DNA of 18,519 nt, taken from an uncultured Oscillospiraceae bacterium (GTDB lineage: Bacteria; Bacillota; Clostridia; Oscillospirales; Oscillospiraceae). The stretch is taken from NCBI GenBank assembly GCA_910579725.1, contig CAJTUD010000058.1, positions 1 through 18,519 on the forward strand, written 5' to 3'. The notes beneath the pieces were generated by a model. It saw nothing but the letters and a program-made list of their open reading frames with translations. It ran no database searches and was not told the origin of the DNA. Shown piece by piece: positions 1-7,274 of the stretch; position 1 is the first letter of the stretch; each line of letters starts with the position of its first letter. The translations under genes were made by a program, and so were the position numbers.

Positions 1-643
1 AGAGAATCCGGCGCGCCAGCCTGTAGGCGCCGGAGCCGCCGCCGGGGTTGTGGTCCAGGGGGATTCCCTTGTTCAGACGGCGGTAGGTGCGGCTGATGCT
101 CCAGGCGTCCCGGACCGTCCGGCACAGCCCCAGCAGCAGCAGAACGCCCGTCAGGAGAAACAGGGATGTGCCCGCCGCCCAGCAGGCGCGTATCTGGCCG
201 CTGATCCGGCCGCCGCCCTGGGTGGACAGAAGCAGCAGCAGATTGAGGACGGAGAGCGCCGTCGTGGGAATCCAGCCCCATATGGCCCCCTGCTTCATTC
301 GCTTCAGGGTTTCCGCCTGCTGGCGGGGATCGGCGTAGAATTCCGGCGCGCCGCTGCCTGCCGGGGTTCGGAAGATATGGAGCAGCCCGCTGCTGGCGGC
401 GTACTCCCAGCCGCAGTCGGCAAACACCGCCACCTGCTCCTCCGGCAGCACCGATTGCTCCAGGAAGCCGGGGGCGAAGACCTCGATCCGGTACCGGGCC
501 CCGCCGGGCTCCGCGGGGACGAATTTGCTCAGGCTGTGTCCCCGCTTCACCAGCCGCCAGCCCCTGGCCTCCATATCGCTGTAGAATTTCTCATTTTCCC
601 CCAGCTCGTAGTCGCTGGGATGGAATCTGTACTTATGCTTCAT
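1..643 (-). CDS. DUF2812 membrane protein, C-terminus cut by window edge
   Basis: The frame is open on the minus strand from an ATG at 643 to the left edge, giving 214 residues without a stop. The N-terminal ~95 residues (starting MKHKYRFHPSDYELGENEKF, with the GWRL and CGWEY segments) look like the DUF2812 domain that often follows PadR regulators in Firmicutes. Two hydrophobic helices follow at about 119-140 and 155-175, so it is probably an integral membrane protein with a cytoplasmic N-terminal domain. Its start overlaps the last codons of the padR gene upstream by 11 bases, so the two are translationally coupled and share one promoter. The biochemical role of DUF2812 is not established; by context it is the regulated partner of the PadR repressor. 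The C-terminus lies outside the window. Confidence 0.82.
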   Translation of the reverse strand, partial: MKHKYRFHPSDYELGENEKFYSDMEARGWRLVKRGHSLSKFVPAEPGGARYRIEVFAPGFLEQSVLPEEQVAVFADCGWEYAASSGLLHIFRTPAGSGAPEFYADPRQQAETLKRMKQGAIWGWIPTTALSVLNLLLLLSTQGGGRISGQIRACWAAGTSLFLLTGVLLLLGLCRTVRDAWSISRTYRRLNKGIPLDHNPGGGSGAYRLARRIL

Positions 644-941
644 GGTCCTCCTCCTCCAGCAGCGCCCCGTCCCGCACCAGATTCTTCAGCCGCCGGTACT
701 CCGCCAGAAGGGCGGCCCGGCCTGCCGGGGTGATGGCGTAGTTTTTCCTCCGGCCCTCCTCGCCGGTGAAGGTGATCAGGCCCTCCCGGGTCATCCGGCT
801 GAGTACGCCGTAAAGCGTGCCGGGCCCCATTTCCAGCCTTCCGCCGGAGAGCTCCCGGATGCGCTGCATCATGCCGTAGCCGTGTCCGGGCTTCAGAAGG
901 GCGAGAAGGATGTAATAGGCGGCTTCTGTCATCGGCGGCAT
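633..941 (-). CDS. PadR family transcriptional repressor
   Basis: A 102-residue protein with the short PadR winged-helix layout: an N-terminal helix (TEAAYYILLALL), the KPGHGYGMMQRI segment, the GTLYGVLSRMTREGLI recognition helix and the wing (EEGRRKNYAITPAG), then a short C-terminal helix for dimerisation. The start at 941 was chosen because AAAAGGAGGGGAG lies just upstream on the minus strand; the same frame stays open for 64 more codons to 1133, but that part crosses the promoter and operator and does not look like PadR. PadR proteins repress their own operon and release on a ligand or stress signal. It overlaps the downstream DUF2812 gene by 11 bases. Family assignment is firm; the ligand is unknown. 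Confidence 0.9.
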   Translation of the reverse strand: MPPMTEAAYYILLALLKPGHGYGMMQRIRELSGGRLEMGPGTLYGVLSRMTREGLITFTGEEGRRKNYAITPAGRAALLAEYRRLKNLVRDGALLEEEDHEA

Positions 942-988
942 GGCTCTCTCCCCTCCTTTTTCCCTCTTCTCAGGTGTGCCGGCTATAG

Positions 989-1016
989 TATGCTTTCCGC
1001 TATATCGGATAACATA
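989..1016. promoter_or_regulatory. Probable PadR operator (28-bp imperfect palindrome)
   Basis: This 28-bp stretch matches its own reverse complement at 22 of 28 positions; the ends are TATG...CATA and the core is TCCGnTATAnCGGA. It begins directly after the -10 box of the padR promoter and covers the expected transcription start, the usual place for a repressor site. PadR proteins typically bind palindromes with ATGT/ACAT-like ends, so autoregulation is the simplest reading. Binding itself is inferred. Confidence 0.65.
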
Positions 1017-1045
1017 ATAGTAGCACAGCGCAGAGCGGCTGTCAA
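1017..1045 (-). promoter_or_regulatory. Vegetative promoter of padR-DUF2812
   Basis: Reading the minus strand, a perfect TTGACA (1045-1040) is followed after 17 bases by TACTAT (1022-1017), an almost ideal sigma-A promoter. Transcription would start near 1010, inside the palindrome described separately, about 70 bases before the padR start codon. Confidence 0.8.
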
Positions 1046-1090
1046 GAGGGGCGGCCGCCCGGCCTTTTCGCCAGGGCGGGAGGGAACCCC

Positions 1091-1119
1091 TTTTCATTTC
1101 GGCGGGAATGCGGTATACT
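1091..1119 (+). promoter_or_regulatory. Possible promoter of the response regulator/ABC operon
   Basis: A good -10 box TATACT (1114-1119) lies 35 bases before the response-regulator start. The only -35 candidate at 17-bp spacing is the weak TTTTCA (1091-1096). It is divergent from the padR promoter. The weak -35 would fit an activated promoter, but this is inference. Confidence 0.4.
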
Positions 1120-1153
1120 GGACCATATGCCAACGGAAAAAGGAGGACGCCCC

Positions 1154-1825
1154 ATGGCCCGCATCCTGATCATAGAAGACGACACCGACATCAACAACTC
1201 CACTGCCGCCTATCTGCGCCGGCAGGGCTGCGTCTGCGCCCAGGCCTTTTCAGGGACGGAGGGCCTCCTGCTCTGGCGGCAGGGCGGCTTTGACCTGCTG
1301 CTGGTGGATTTGATGCTGCCGGGGCTCTCCGGCAGCGAGCTCATTGCGGAAGTCCGCAAAACCAGCCGGGTGCCGGCCATCGTGCTCTCGGCCAGAACGG
1401 AGCTGTCCGGCAAGGTGGAGCTGCTGGGCTCCGGCGCGGACGACTATATGACCAAGCCCTGCCAGCTGGAGGAGCTGTGGGCCCGCATCCAGGTCCAGCT
1501 GCGCCACGCCCGCGCCGGTTCTTTTGGGGAGCCTCTGCGGTTCCGGGAGTGGACGCTGGACCCGGAGGGGATGACCCTGACGGCGGCGGGCCGGCCGGTG
1601 AACCTGACCGCCCACGAGTTCAGAATCGTGGAGCTGCTGGCGGGCAGTCCCAGGCGGGTATTCACCCGGCAGCAGATTTACGAGGCGGTCTGGCAGGAGG
1701 CGTACGCCGTGGAGGACAAGACCATCACCGTTCACATCAGCAATATCCGCGCCAAGCTGCGGCCCAGCGGTACAGACGGATATATCCAGACGGTGTGGGG
1801 CATCGGCTTTAAGCTGGCGGAGTAA
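1154..1825 (+). CDS. OmpR/PhoB-type response regulator
   Basis: A 223-residue two-domain regulator. The N-terminal receiver has the acidic pocket E8-D9-D10, phosphoacceptor D52 (LLVDLMLPG), S79-A80 and K101 (TKP). The C-terminal half is an OmpR-type winged helix, with LTAHEFRIVELLAGSPRRVFTRQQIYEAVW in the core and the ITVHISNIRAKL recognition helix followed by the GIGFKL wing. The ATG at 1154 was chosen because AAAAAGGAGG lies 8 bases upstream; an ATG at 1127 in the same frame lacks a site. It opens a same-strand cluster with an ABC transporter and histidine kinase, and its likely partner is the kinase at 3712-4599. By analogy with BcrR/VraR/SpaR-like loci it probably turns on the adjacent transporter; the signal is not visible in the sequence. 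Confidence 0.93.
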   Translation: MARILIIEDDTDINNSTAAYLRRQGCVCAQAFSGTEGLLLWRQGGFDLLLVDLMLPGLSGSELIAEVRKTSRVPAIVLSARTELSGKVELLGSGADDYMTKPCQLEELWARIQVQLRHARAGSFGEPLRFREWTLDPEGMTLTAAGRPVNLTAHEFRIVELLAGSPRRVFTRQQIYEAVWQEAYAVEDKTITVHISNIRAKLRPSGTDGYIQTVWGIGFKLAE

Positions 1826-1874
1826 GCGGCCGTATTCCCAGGCGCCGCGCGCCGTCCGGGGAGGGGCTTTCAAA

Positions 1875-1900
1875 CTTTACACTTTCTTTATCCTTTCTTT
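1875..1900 (+). promoter_or_regulatory. Candidate response-regulator box before the ABC genes
   Basis: In the 134-bp gap before the ATPase gene there is a T/C-rich run with TTTCTTT at 1883-1889 and again at 1894-1900, exactly 11 bp (one helical turn) apart, plus an extra CTTT at 1875-1878. Direct repeats at one-turn spacing are how OmpR-type regulators bind. No convincing -10 box was found between here and the start codon at 1960, so this is only a candidate. Confidence 0.3.
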
Positions 1901-1959
1901 GCGATGTTTGGGCACTCGTCTGTCAGACTGATTCCGCAAACAAAAAAGGAGGCTTTTGT

Positions 1960-2871
1960 ATGGCGGTAATACAGACAACCGGCCTGTCCAAACGCTACAA
2001 GGACAAATGGGCGGTGGACCACCTGGACCTGCGGGTGGAGCAGGGAGACATCTACGGCTTCATCGGCCAGAACGGCGCGGGCAAGTCCACCACGCTGAAG
2101 CTGCTGTGCGGTCTGGCCCGGCCCACCCAGGGGGAAGCGCGGATTTTTGACCGGCCCATCCGGGACGCGGCGGTTCGCCGCCGGGTGGGGGCGCTCATTG
2201 AGCAGCCGGGGCTGTACCCGGATTTGAGCGGGCGGGAAAATCTTCTTCTGTACGCCGCGCTGCTGGGAGTGGACAGTCCCCGGCGGCAGGTGGATGAGAT
2301 TTTGGACACTGTGGGCCTGCCCACGGCGGAAAAAAAGCCGGTGAAGCACTACTCCATGGGAATGAAGCAGCGGCTGGGGGTGGGCCTGGCCCTGCTGGGC
2401 GGGCCGGACCTGCTGCTGCTGGACGAACCCATCAACGGGCTGGACCCGGAGGGCATCCGGGAAATGCGGGAGCTGCTGCTGCGGCTGAACCGGGAGCAGG
2501 GACTGACCATTCTGGTCAGCTCCCACATTCTCGGGGAGCTGAGCAAGATTGCCACCCGCTACGGCATCCTTCAGCAGGGGCGCATGGCGGAGCAGATCAC
2601 CGCCGGAGAGCTGGAGCAGAAGTGCGCCGATTACCTGCGCCTGCGGGCGGACCAGCCGCAGAAGGCGGCGGCGCTGCTGGAGCGGGAGCTCCGGCTGACC
2701 CGCTGGGAAATGCGCCCCGAGGGGGAGCTGCGGATTTATGAAGCCGTGGACGGGAGGACCGTGGGCCAGCTTCTGAGCCGGGCGGGTATCGCGGTGGAGG
2801 AGATGAGCCTGCACCGGCAGGACCTGGAGGGCTATTTTCTGGAGCGTATGGGGGGAGAGAAGCATGTTTAA
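1960..2871 (+). CDS. BcrA-like ABC transporter ATPase
   Basis: A 303-residue ATP-binding subunit. Visible motifs are Walker A GQNGAGKST (36-44), Q-loop EQPG (Q82), the signature YSMGMKQR (131-138), Walker B LLLLDEP (151-157) with catalytic E156, and the H-switch SSHILGEL. The LIEQPGLYPDLSGRENL stretch and the C-terminal ~80-residue extension are typical of the BcrA/bacitracin-nisin immunity branch of ABC-2 ATPases. AAAAAAGGAGG precedes the ATG at a good distance. It overlaps the permease gene by 8 bases, so the two are coupled and should form the transporter. Likely role: removal of, or protection against, a membrane-active peptide or lipid-II-binding compound; the substrate is not readable from sequence. 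Confidence 0.93.
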   Translation: MAVIQTTGLSKRYKDKWAVDHLDLRVEQGDIYGFIGQNGAGKSTTLKLLCGLARPTQGEARIFDRPIRDAAVRRRVGALIEQPGLYPDLSGRENLLLYAALLGVDSPRRQVDEILDTVGLPTAEKKPVKHYSMGMKQRLGVGLALLGGPDLLLLDEPINGLDPEGIREMRELLLRLNREQGLTILVSSHILGELSKIATRYGILQQGRMAEQITAGELEQKCADYLRLRADQPQKAAALLERELRLTRWEMRPEGELRIYEAVDGRTVGQLLSRAGIAVEEMSLHRQDLEGYFLERMGGEKHV

Positions 2872-3670
2872 TCTGGTAAAAATGGATATCCGGCGGCTGT
2901 TCCGGAGCCGGAATTTCTATATCATGCTGGCCGTGACGGCGGGACTGATCGTGATGCTGGTCTGTCTGGTGGCCACGGTGGCCGACCCGGGAACCATAGA
3001 CGCCATGCAGGCGCAGGGGGCGGAGATCACCGAGGAGGACCTGGGACTGAGCCAGCAGATTCAAAGCATGACCATGCTGGACTTCGTCCACGAGTGCCTG
3101 AGCAGCGGGTTTCTGCTGATCATAACCGGCATTGGCATGTCCGTTCAGGTCAGCGGCGATTTTTCCAGCGGGTATATCAGGAACATCTGCTTCGCCAGAC
3201 CCTGCCGCTGGGATTACGTGTTCTCTAAAATACTGCTGGCAGGGGTTTACAGCGGACTCATCACCATCACGGGCATACTGTTCGCGATGGCTGCTCCCGC
3301 GCTCTTCGGGCTGCACCCGGCGGCCAGTCCCGTTCTCAGCCTGCTGCGGTACGCCTTCTGGCGGTGGCTGCCCAGCTGGGCTGTGGGGCTGATGGCGCTG
3401 TCGCTGGCGGCGCTGACCCGCAGCTCCGTTCTGGGCATCACCCTGTCAGTGCTGTCCGGCGGCGGCGTGACCGCCGAGCTGGCCGCCCTGGTCTGCCGGA
3501 GCCTGCACTGGCCCGCGCTGGAGCGGTATCTGCTGGGCTTCCTGGCCCGTTCCCAGAGCGAGCCCCTGCCGGGGGCGCAGCAGATGACCATGATCCTGGG
3601 CTGCTCCATCGGATGGGCCGCCGTTTACACAATCGGGAGCCTGCTGAGTATGGAGACGCGGGACATTTGA
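2864..3670 (+). CDS. ABC-2 type permease (BcrB-like)
   Basis: A 268-residue membrane protein starting MFNLVKMDIRRLFRSRNFYI, the usual opening of ABC-2 permeases: an amphipathic interfacial helix and then the first membrane helix (about 19-41). About six hydrophobic segments can be counted, with a soluble loop of about 40 residues after helix 1 (ADPGTIDAMQAQGAEITEED) and the conserved SGDFSSGYIRNICFARPCRWDYVFSK coupling region. The gene overlaps the upstream ATPase by 8 bases and precedes the kinase gene by 41 bases. It is the membrane half of the transporter. Sequence in this family is loosely conserved, so the exact subfamily is inferred mainly from the partner ATPase. Confidence 0.87.
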   Translation: MFNLVKMDIRRLFRSRNFYIMLAVTAGLIVMLVCLVATVADPGTIDAMQAQGAEITEEDLGLSQQIQSMTMLDFVHECLSSGFLLIITGIGMSVQVSGDFSSGYIRNICFARPCRWDYVFSKILLAGVYSGLITITGILFAMAAPALFGLHPAASPVLSLLRYAFWRWLPSWAVGLMALSLAALTRSSVLGITLSVLSGGGVTAELAALVCRSLHWPALERYLLGFLARSQSEPLPGAQQMTMILGCSIGWAAVYTIGSLLSMETRDI

Positions 3671-3711
3671 GCGCTCCCCGCGCCATGAAACAGGTCCAAG
3701 GAGGAACCGCT

Positions 3712-4599
3712 ATGCTGCTGCTGACCCTTGCCGCCCTTGCTTTTGCCTTGTTCCGGCTGCTGGCCTGCCGCAATCAGATGCTGGAGATGGCGCGGATGCT
3801 GGAGGAGACCCCGGCGGAGAGCAATCTGCGCCTGACGGTGCGGATGTCCGGCGGGGCGCCCCGGCGGCTGTGCCGGGCGGTGAACGCGCGGCTGGAAGCG
3901 GGGCGGCGGCTCCATCTGGAGGCGCTGCGGAGAGAGCGGGAGCTGAAATACACCATGGCCTGCATTTCCCACGACATCCGCACCCCCCTGGCCGGGGCGA
4001 TGGGGTATTTGCAGCTGCTGGAGGGGGAGCCGGAGCGGCAGGAGGAGTATCTGCGCATTGTGGAAAAGCGGCTGGGAGAACTGGAGGAGCTGCTGGAGGA
4101 GCTGTTCCTCTACACCCGCCTGCGCAGCGGCGCGTTTCCCATGGAGTGCGGGAAAACGGCGGCCCTTCCGCCGTTATGGGAGGCTCTGGCGGAGTTTTAC
4201 CCGCAGCTGAACGCGGCGGGTATCCGGCCGGAGCTGCAATTTGACCGGGAGGACATGGAGGTTTGGGCCAGTCCGGAGGCGCTGCGGCGGGCGTACCGGA
4301 ATCTGATCGCCAACGCCCTGCGCCACGGCGGCGGGGGACTGACCGTGTCCGGCGGGGAGGGGACGGTCTGCTTTTCCAACGCGCTGCTTCCCGGCGCGAG
4401 GCCGGACCCGGAGCGCCTGTTTGACCGGTTTTATCAGAGCGGCTCCCCCCGGGAGCCCGGCGGAGCCGGTCTGGGGCTTTCCATTGTGCGGGAGCTGATG
4501 GAGCAGATGGGCGGGCAGGTATCCGCCCGGGTGGAGGACGGCAGGCTGCAAATCACACTGGCGTTTTCGGAGGCCGGGCAGGCCGGTTTTGTTCCCTAG
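3712..4599 (+). CDS. Sensor-less histidine kinase, single N-terminal helix
   Basis: A 295-residue kinase. One hydrophobic helix (1-19) is followed by a short linker, the HisKA dimerisation domain with H87 in SHDIRTPL, the N-box NLIANALRH (N201), LFDRFYQSG and the G2 box GGAGLGLSIVREL (251-263). The usual DxGxG G1 box is replaced by CFSNALLPG, a substitution also found in other peptide-antibiotic kinases. There is no extracytoplasmic sensor domain, so it may sense within the membrane or through the neighbouring transporter, as BceS does. The ATG at 3712 was chosen because AAGGAGG lies 6 bases upstream; the in-frame ATG at 3685 has no site. Its partner should be the regulator at 1154-1825, with the transporter genes between them. 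Confidence 0.9.
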   Translation: MLLLTLAALAFALFRLLACRNQMLEMARMLEETPAESNLRLTVRMSGGAPRRLCRAVNARLEAGRRLHLEALRRERELKYTMACISHDIRTPLAGAMGYLQLLEGEPERQEEYLRIVEKRLGELEELLEELFLYTRLRSGAFPMECGKTAALPPLWEALAEFYPQLNAAGIRPELQFDREDMEVWASPEALRRAYRNLIANALRHGGGGLTVSGGEGTVCFSNALLPGARPDPERLFDRFYQSGSPREPGGAGLGLSIVRELMEQMGGQVSARVEDGRLQITLAFSEAGQAGFVP

Positions 4600-4615
4600 C
4601 CTCCGCGCCCTGGAG

Positions 4616-4652
4616 AAAAAAACCGTCCCCGGAGGCAGCCGCCTCCGGGGAC
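4616..4652 (-). terminator. Intrinsic terminator of the glycolytic operon
   Basis: A perfect 12-bp GC-rich stem (GTCCCCGGAGGC, 4625-4636, pairing with 4641-4652) with a 4-base loop. On the minus strand it is followed by two bases and then seven T (4622-4616), a textbook terminator after gpmI. On the plus strand it is followed by AAACAATAG, so it ends the kinase transcript poorly if at all. Confidence 0.85.
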
Positions 4653-4685
4653 AAACAATAGACGCCCGGCGTCTTTATGAACAAA

Positions 4686-6194
4686 TCAGTCGATCAGGCT
4701 CTTGCCGTCCATCTCAGGCGGACAGGCCAGGCCCATGATATCCAGAATCGTGGGAGCGATATCCGCCAGGCGGCCGGGGTGAAGCTTGGCGTCGGCTCCC
4801 ACCAGGATGAAGGGCACCAGATTGGTGGTGTGGGCGGTCATGGGAGAACCGTCGGTCTTGCGCATCTCCTCGGCGTTGCCGTGGTCGGCGGTGATCATGG
4901 CGATGCCGCCCATGGCTCTGGTGGCGTCCACCACCCGGCCCACGCAGGCGTCCACGGTCTCCACCGCCCGCACAGCCGCGTCATACACGCCGGTGTGGCC
5001 CACCATGTCGCAGTTGGCAAAGTTGAGAATGATCACATCGTAATTCCCGGACTCAATGCGCTCCACGCACTTGTCCGTCACCTCCAGGGCGCTCATCTCC
5101 GGCTGGAGGTCATAGGTGGCCACCTTGGGGGAGGCCACCAGCACGCGGTCCTCTCCGGGGAACACCGCCTCGCTGCCGCCGTTGAAGAAGAAGGTCACGT
5201 GGGCGTACTTCTCCGTCTCGGCAATCCGCAGCTGCGTCATGCCCATCTTGCTGAGATACTCGCCCAGGCCGTTGGCCACCAGATTCCGGGGGAAGGCCAC
5301 CAGAACGTTGGGCATGGTGGCGTCGTACTCGGTGGTGCAGACATATGTCAGAGGGAAAATTTCCCGGTTGAAGCCGTCAAAATCCGGGTCCACAAACACG
5401 CGGGTGATCTCCCGGGCCCGGTCGGGACGGAAATTGAAGAAAATGATGCTGTCGTTGTCGCTGATCATGCCGTCGCTGTCGCAGACCACGGGCTCCACAA
5501 ACTCGTCGGTGACGTTGTTGGCGTAGCTCTTGGCAACCGCGTCCACAGGGTCGGAATTCTGAACGCCCCGGCCGTAGACCATGGCGTCATAGGCCAGCTC
5601 CACCCGGTCCCAGCGCTTGTCGCGGTCCATGGCGTAGTAGCGGCCCATGACGGTGGCAATCCGGCCCACGCCGGTTTCCCTGCACTTTTCCACCGTCTCG
5701 GCCACAAAGTCCCTGCCGCTGGTGGGGGAGACGTCCCGCCCGTCCAGGAAGGCATGAATATACACCTTCTCCAGCCCTCTCTGCTTCGCCATTTTCAGCA
5801 GGGCCCACAGGTGGGTGTTGTGGGAGTGAACGCCGCCGTCGCTGAGCAGGCCGTAAAGATGCAGGGAGCTGCCGTTCTGAAGGCAGGCGTCCATGGCGGC
5901 GCAGTAGGCGGGATTCTCAAAAAAGCTGCCGTCCTCAATGGACCGGGTAATCCTGGGCAGATCCTGATACACCACACGGCCGCCTCCGATGTTGGTGTGG
6001 CCCACCTCGCTGTTGCCCATCTGTCCGTCCGGAAGGCCCACGTCCAGTCCGGAGGCGGAGAGCGTGGTGTGCTCGCATCCGGCAAACAGCTTGTCCAGGA
6101 CCGGGGTTTTCGCGTGGACGACGGCGTTTCCGTCAGAATCGTTTCGCAGGCCGAAACCGTCCATAATAATCAGAGTAGTGGGTGTTTTGTTCAT
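4686..6194 (-). CDS. gpmI: 2,3-bisphosphoglycerate-independent phosphoglycerate mutase
   Basis: A 502-residue cytoplasmic enzyme interconverting 3- and 2-phosphoglycerate. Recognisable landmarks are the metal-binding IMDGFG (D12), the nucleophile S62 in GQMGNSEVGHTNIGGGR, the FLDGRDVSP loop, FFNFRPDRAREIT, the NFANCDMVGHTG motif and the C-terminal metal site TADHGNAEEM. The length is normal for the Mn-dependent alkaline-phosphatase-type enzyme. The start at 6194 is preceded by GAGGTTAAT. It is the last gene of the pgk-tpiA-gpmI series, 103 bases after tpiA. The opposite strand also carries a 514-residue open frame, which is a shadow of this gene. Confidence 0.97.
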   Translation of the reverse strand: MNKTPTTLIIMDGFGLRNDSDGNAVVHAKTPVLDKLFAGCEHTTLSASGLDVGLPDGQMGNSEVGHTNIGGGRVVYQDLPRITRSIEDGSFFENPAYCAAMDACLQNGSSLHLYGLLSDGGVHSHNTHLWALLKMAKQRGLEKVYIHAFLDGRDVSPTSGRDFVAETVEKCRETGVGRIATVMGRYYAMDRDKRWDRVELAYDAMVYGRGVQNSDPVDAVAKSYANNVTDEFVEPVVCDSDGMISDNDSIIFFNFRPDRAREITRVFVDPDFDGFNREIFPLTYVCTTEYDATMPNVLVAFPRNLVANGLGEYLSKMGMTQLRIAETEKYAHVTFFFNGGSEAVFPGEDRVLVASPKVATYDLQPEMSALEVTDKCVERIESGNYDVIILNFANCDMVGHTGVYDAAVRAVETVDACVGRVVDATRAMGGIAMITADHGNAEEMRKTDGSPMTAHTTNLVPFILVGADAKLHPGRLADIAPTILDIMGLACPPEMDGKSLID

Positions 6195-6254
6195 ATTAAC
6201 CTCGATTTCTCAATCTTTTAGGGAACATAGGACATCCCCGCACCGTGTGCGAGA

Positions 6255-6282
6255 CGGTACCCGCCCTGTCGGACGGGTACCG
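6255..6282. other. Stem-loop between tpiA and gpmI
   Basis: In the 103-bp gap a perfect 9-bp inverted repeat, CGGTACCCG (6255-6263) and CGGGTACCG (6274-6282), encloses a 10-base loop. No T-run follows on either strand, so it does not look like a terminator; an mRNA-processing or stability element between the two cistrons is possible. Confidence 0.5.
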
Positions 6283-6297
6283 CGCGGCATGTGGCGA

Positions 6298-7071
6298 TTA
6301 TTCCTGATTGGACGCGTTGATGATGTCCACAAACTGATCGGGCTTCAGGGCAGCGCCGCCGATGAGGCCGCCGTCCACATCCGGCTGGGCCAGCAGCTCC
6401 GCGGCGTTCTTGGGATTCATGGAACCGCCGTACTGAATGGTGATGGACCGGGCCACCCGGGCGCCGTACAGGTTGCGGATGGTGGCGCGGATGGCGGTGC
6501 AGACCTCGGCGGCCTGCTCGGCGGTGGCGGTTTTGCCGGTGCCGATGGCCCAGATGGGCTCATAGGCGATCACGCACTTGCGCACCTTCTCGGGGGCCAC
6601 GCCGGACAGGGCGCTCTTGACCTGAAGGGCGATGAGCTCCATGGTCACGCCCATCTCCCGCTGCTCCAGGCTCTCGCCCACGCAGATGATGGGATGCAGG
6701 CCGGCCTCCAGGGCGGCGTGGACCTTCTTGTTGACGGTGACGTCCGTCTCGCCGAAGTACTGGCGGCGCTCGGAGTGGCCGATGATGACGTACTTCACGC
6801 CGAGATCCTTGAGCATGTCGGCGGACACCTCTCCGGTATACGCTCCGCTGGGCTCAAAGTACAGGTTCTCCGCGCCCACGGCCACCCGCATATCCTTGAA
6901 GGCCTTCAAGGCGGCGGGGATATTGACGAAGGGGACGCACACCACCACCTCGCACCACTTGGCGCGGGGCAGAATGGGCTTGAGCTCTTCGGCAAACTTC
7001 TTCGTTTCGGTGGCGGTTTTGTTCATCTTCCAGTTGCCGGCGATAATGGTTTTGCGGTATCTACGGTTCAT
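6298..7071 (-). CDS. tpiA: Triosephosphate isomerase
   Basis: A 257-residue TIM-barrel enzyme converting dihydroxyacetone phosphate to glyceraldehyde 3-phosphate. The catalytic set is complete: N13 and K15 in AGNWKMN, H99 in IIGHSERR, E171 in AYEPIWAIGTGK (followed by the flexible loop 6), the YGGSM phosphate loop and GLIGGAAL near the end. The ATG at 7071 has AGGAG at a good distance upstream. It lies between pgk and gpmI on the minus strand, 203 bases after pgk, and appears to have a promoter of its own in that gap. Nothing unusual was seen. Confidence 0.97.
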   Translation of the reverse strand: MNRRYRKTIIAGNWKMNKTATETKKFAEELKPILPRAKWCEVVVCVPFVNIPAALKAFKDMRVAVGAENLYFEPSGAYTGEVSADMLKDLGVKYVIIGHSERRQYFGETDVTVNKKVHAALEAGLHPIICVGESLEQREMGVTMELIALQVKSALSGVAPEKVRKCVIAYEPIWAIGTGKTATAEQAAEVCTAIRATIRNLYGARVARSITIQYGGSMNPKNAAELLAQPDVDGGLIGGAALKPDQFVDIINASNQE

Positions 7072-7098
7072 GACGATTTTTCTCCTGTTACAATATAT

Positions 7099-7104
7099 AT
7101 TATA
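7099..7104 (-). promoter_or_regulatory. Possible internal promoter for tpiA-gpmI
   Basis: On the minus strand a perfect TATAAT (7104-7099) sits in an AT-rich patch (7091-7125) that stands out from the GC-rich gap between pgk and tpiA. No good -35 box lies at 16-18 bp; ACGATT is the best at 17. Start of transcription would fall just before the tpiA ribosome binding site. The pgk-proximal part of the gap has a 7-bp stem (7236-7259) with no T-run. Confidence 0.4.
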
Positions 7105-7274
7105 GTAGGCTAATAAAAATGAATCGTTTTTCCTCTGCGCGTTAGCCCGCTGAACGTATCATGTGCTGGGGTGTTTTTTTCAGGCTTCGCTCTCTGGAAC
7201 GCGCCTTTTCCTCATCCGGCAGGCAGGCCGGGCCGGGCTCCGGCAGGGCCCGCGGAGCCGCCCGCCCGGAGGGA

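Noticed and set aside
942..1133. A 64-residue N-terminal extension of PadR
   Set aside because: It covers the promoter and operator, does not resemble PadR, and a strong ribosome binding site stands directly before 941.
4677..6221. A 514-residue plus-strand open frame opposite gpmI
   Set aside because: It is the reverse shadow of a GC-rich gene: His/Val/Gly-rich, with no recognisable domain, while the minus strand encodes a complete phosphoglycerate mutase.
7236..7259. Hairpin after pgk as a terminator
   Set aside because: The stem is only 7 bp in very GC-rich DNA and no T-run follows on the minus strand, so read-through into tpiA is likely.
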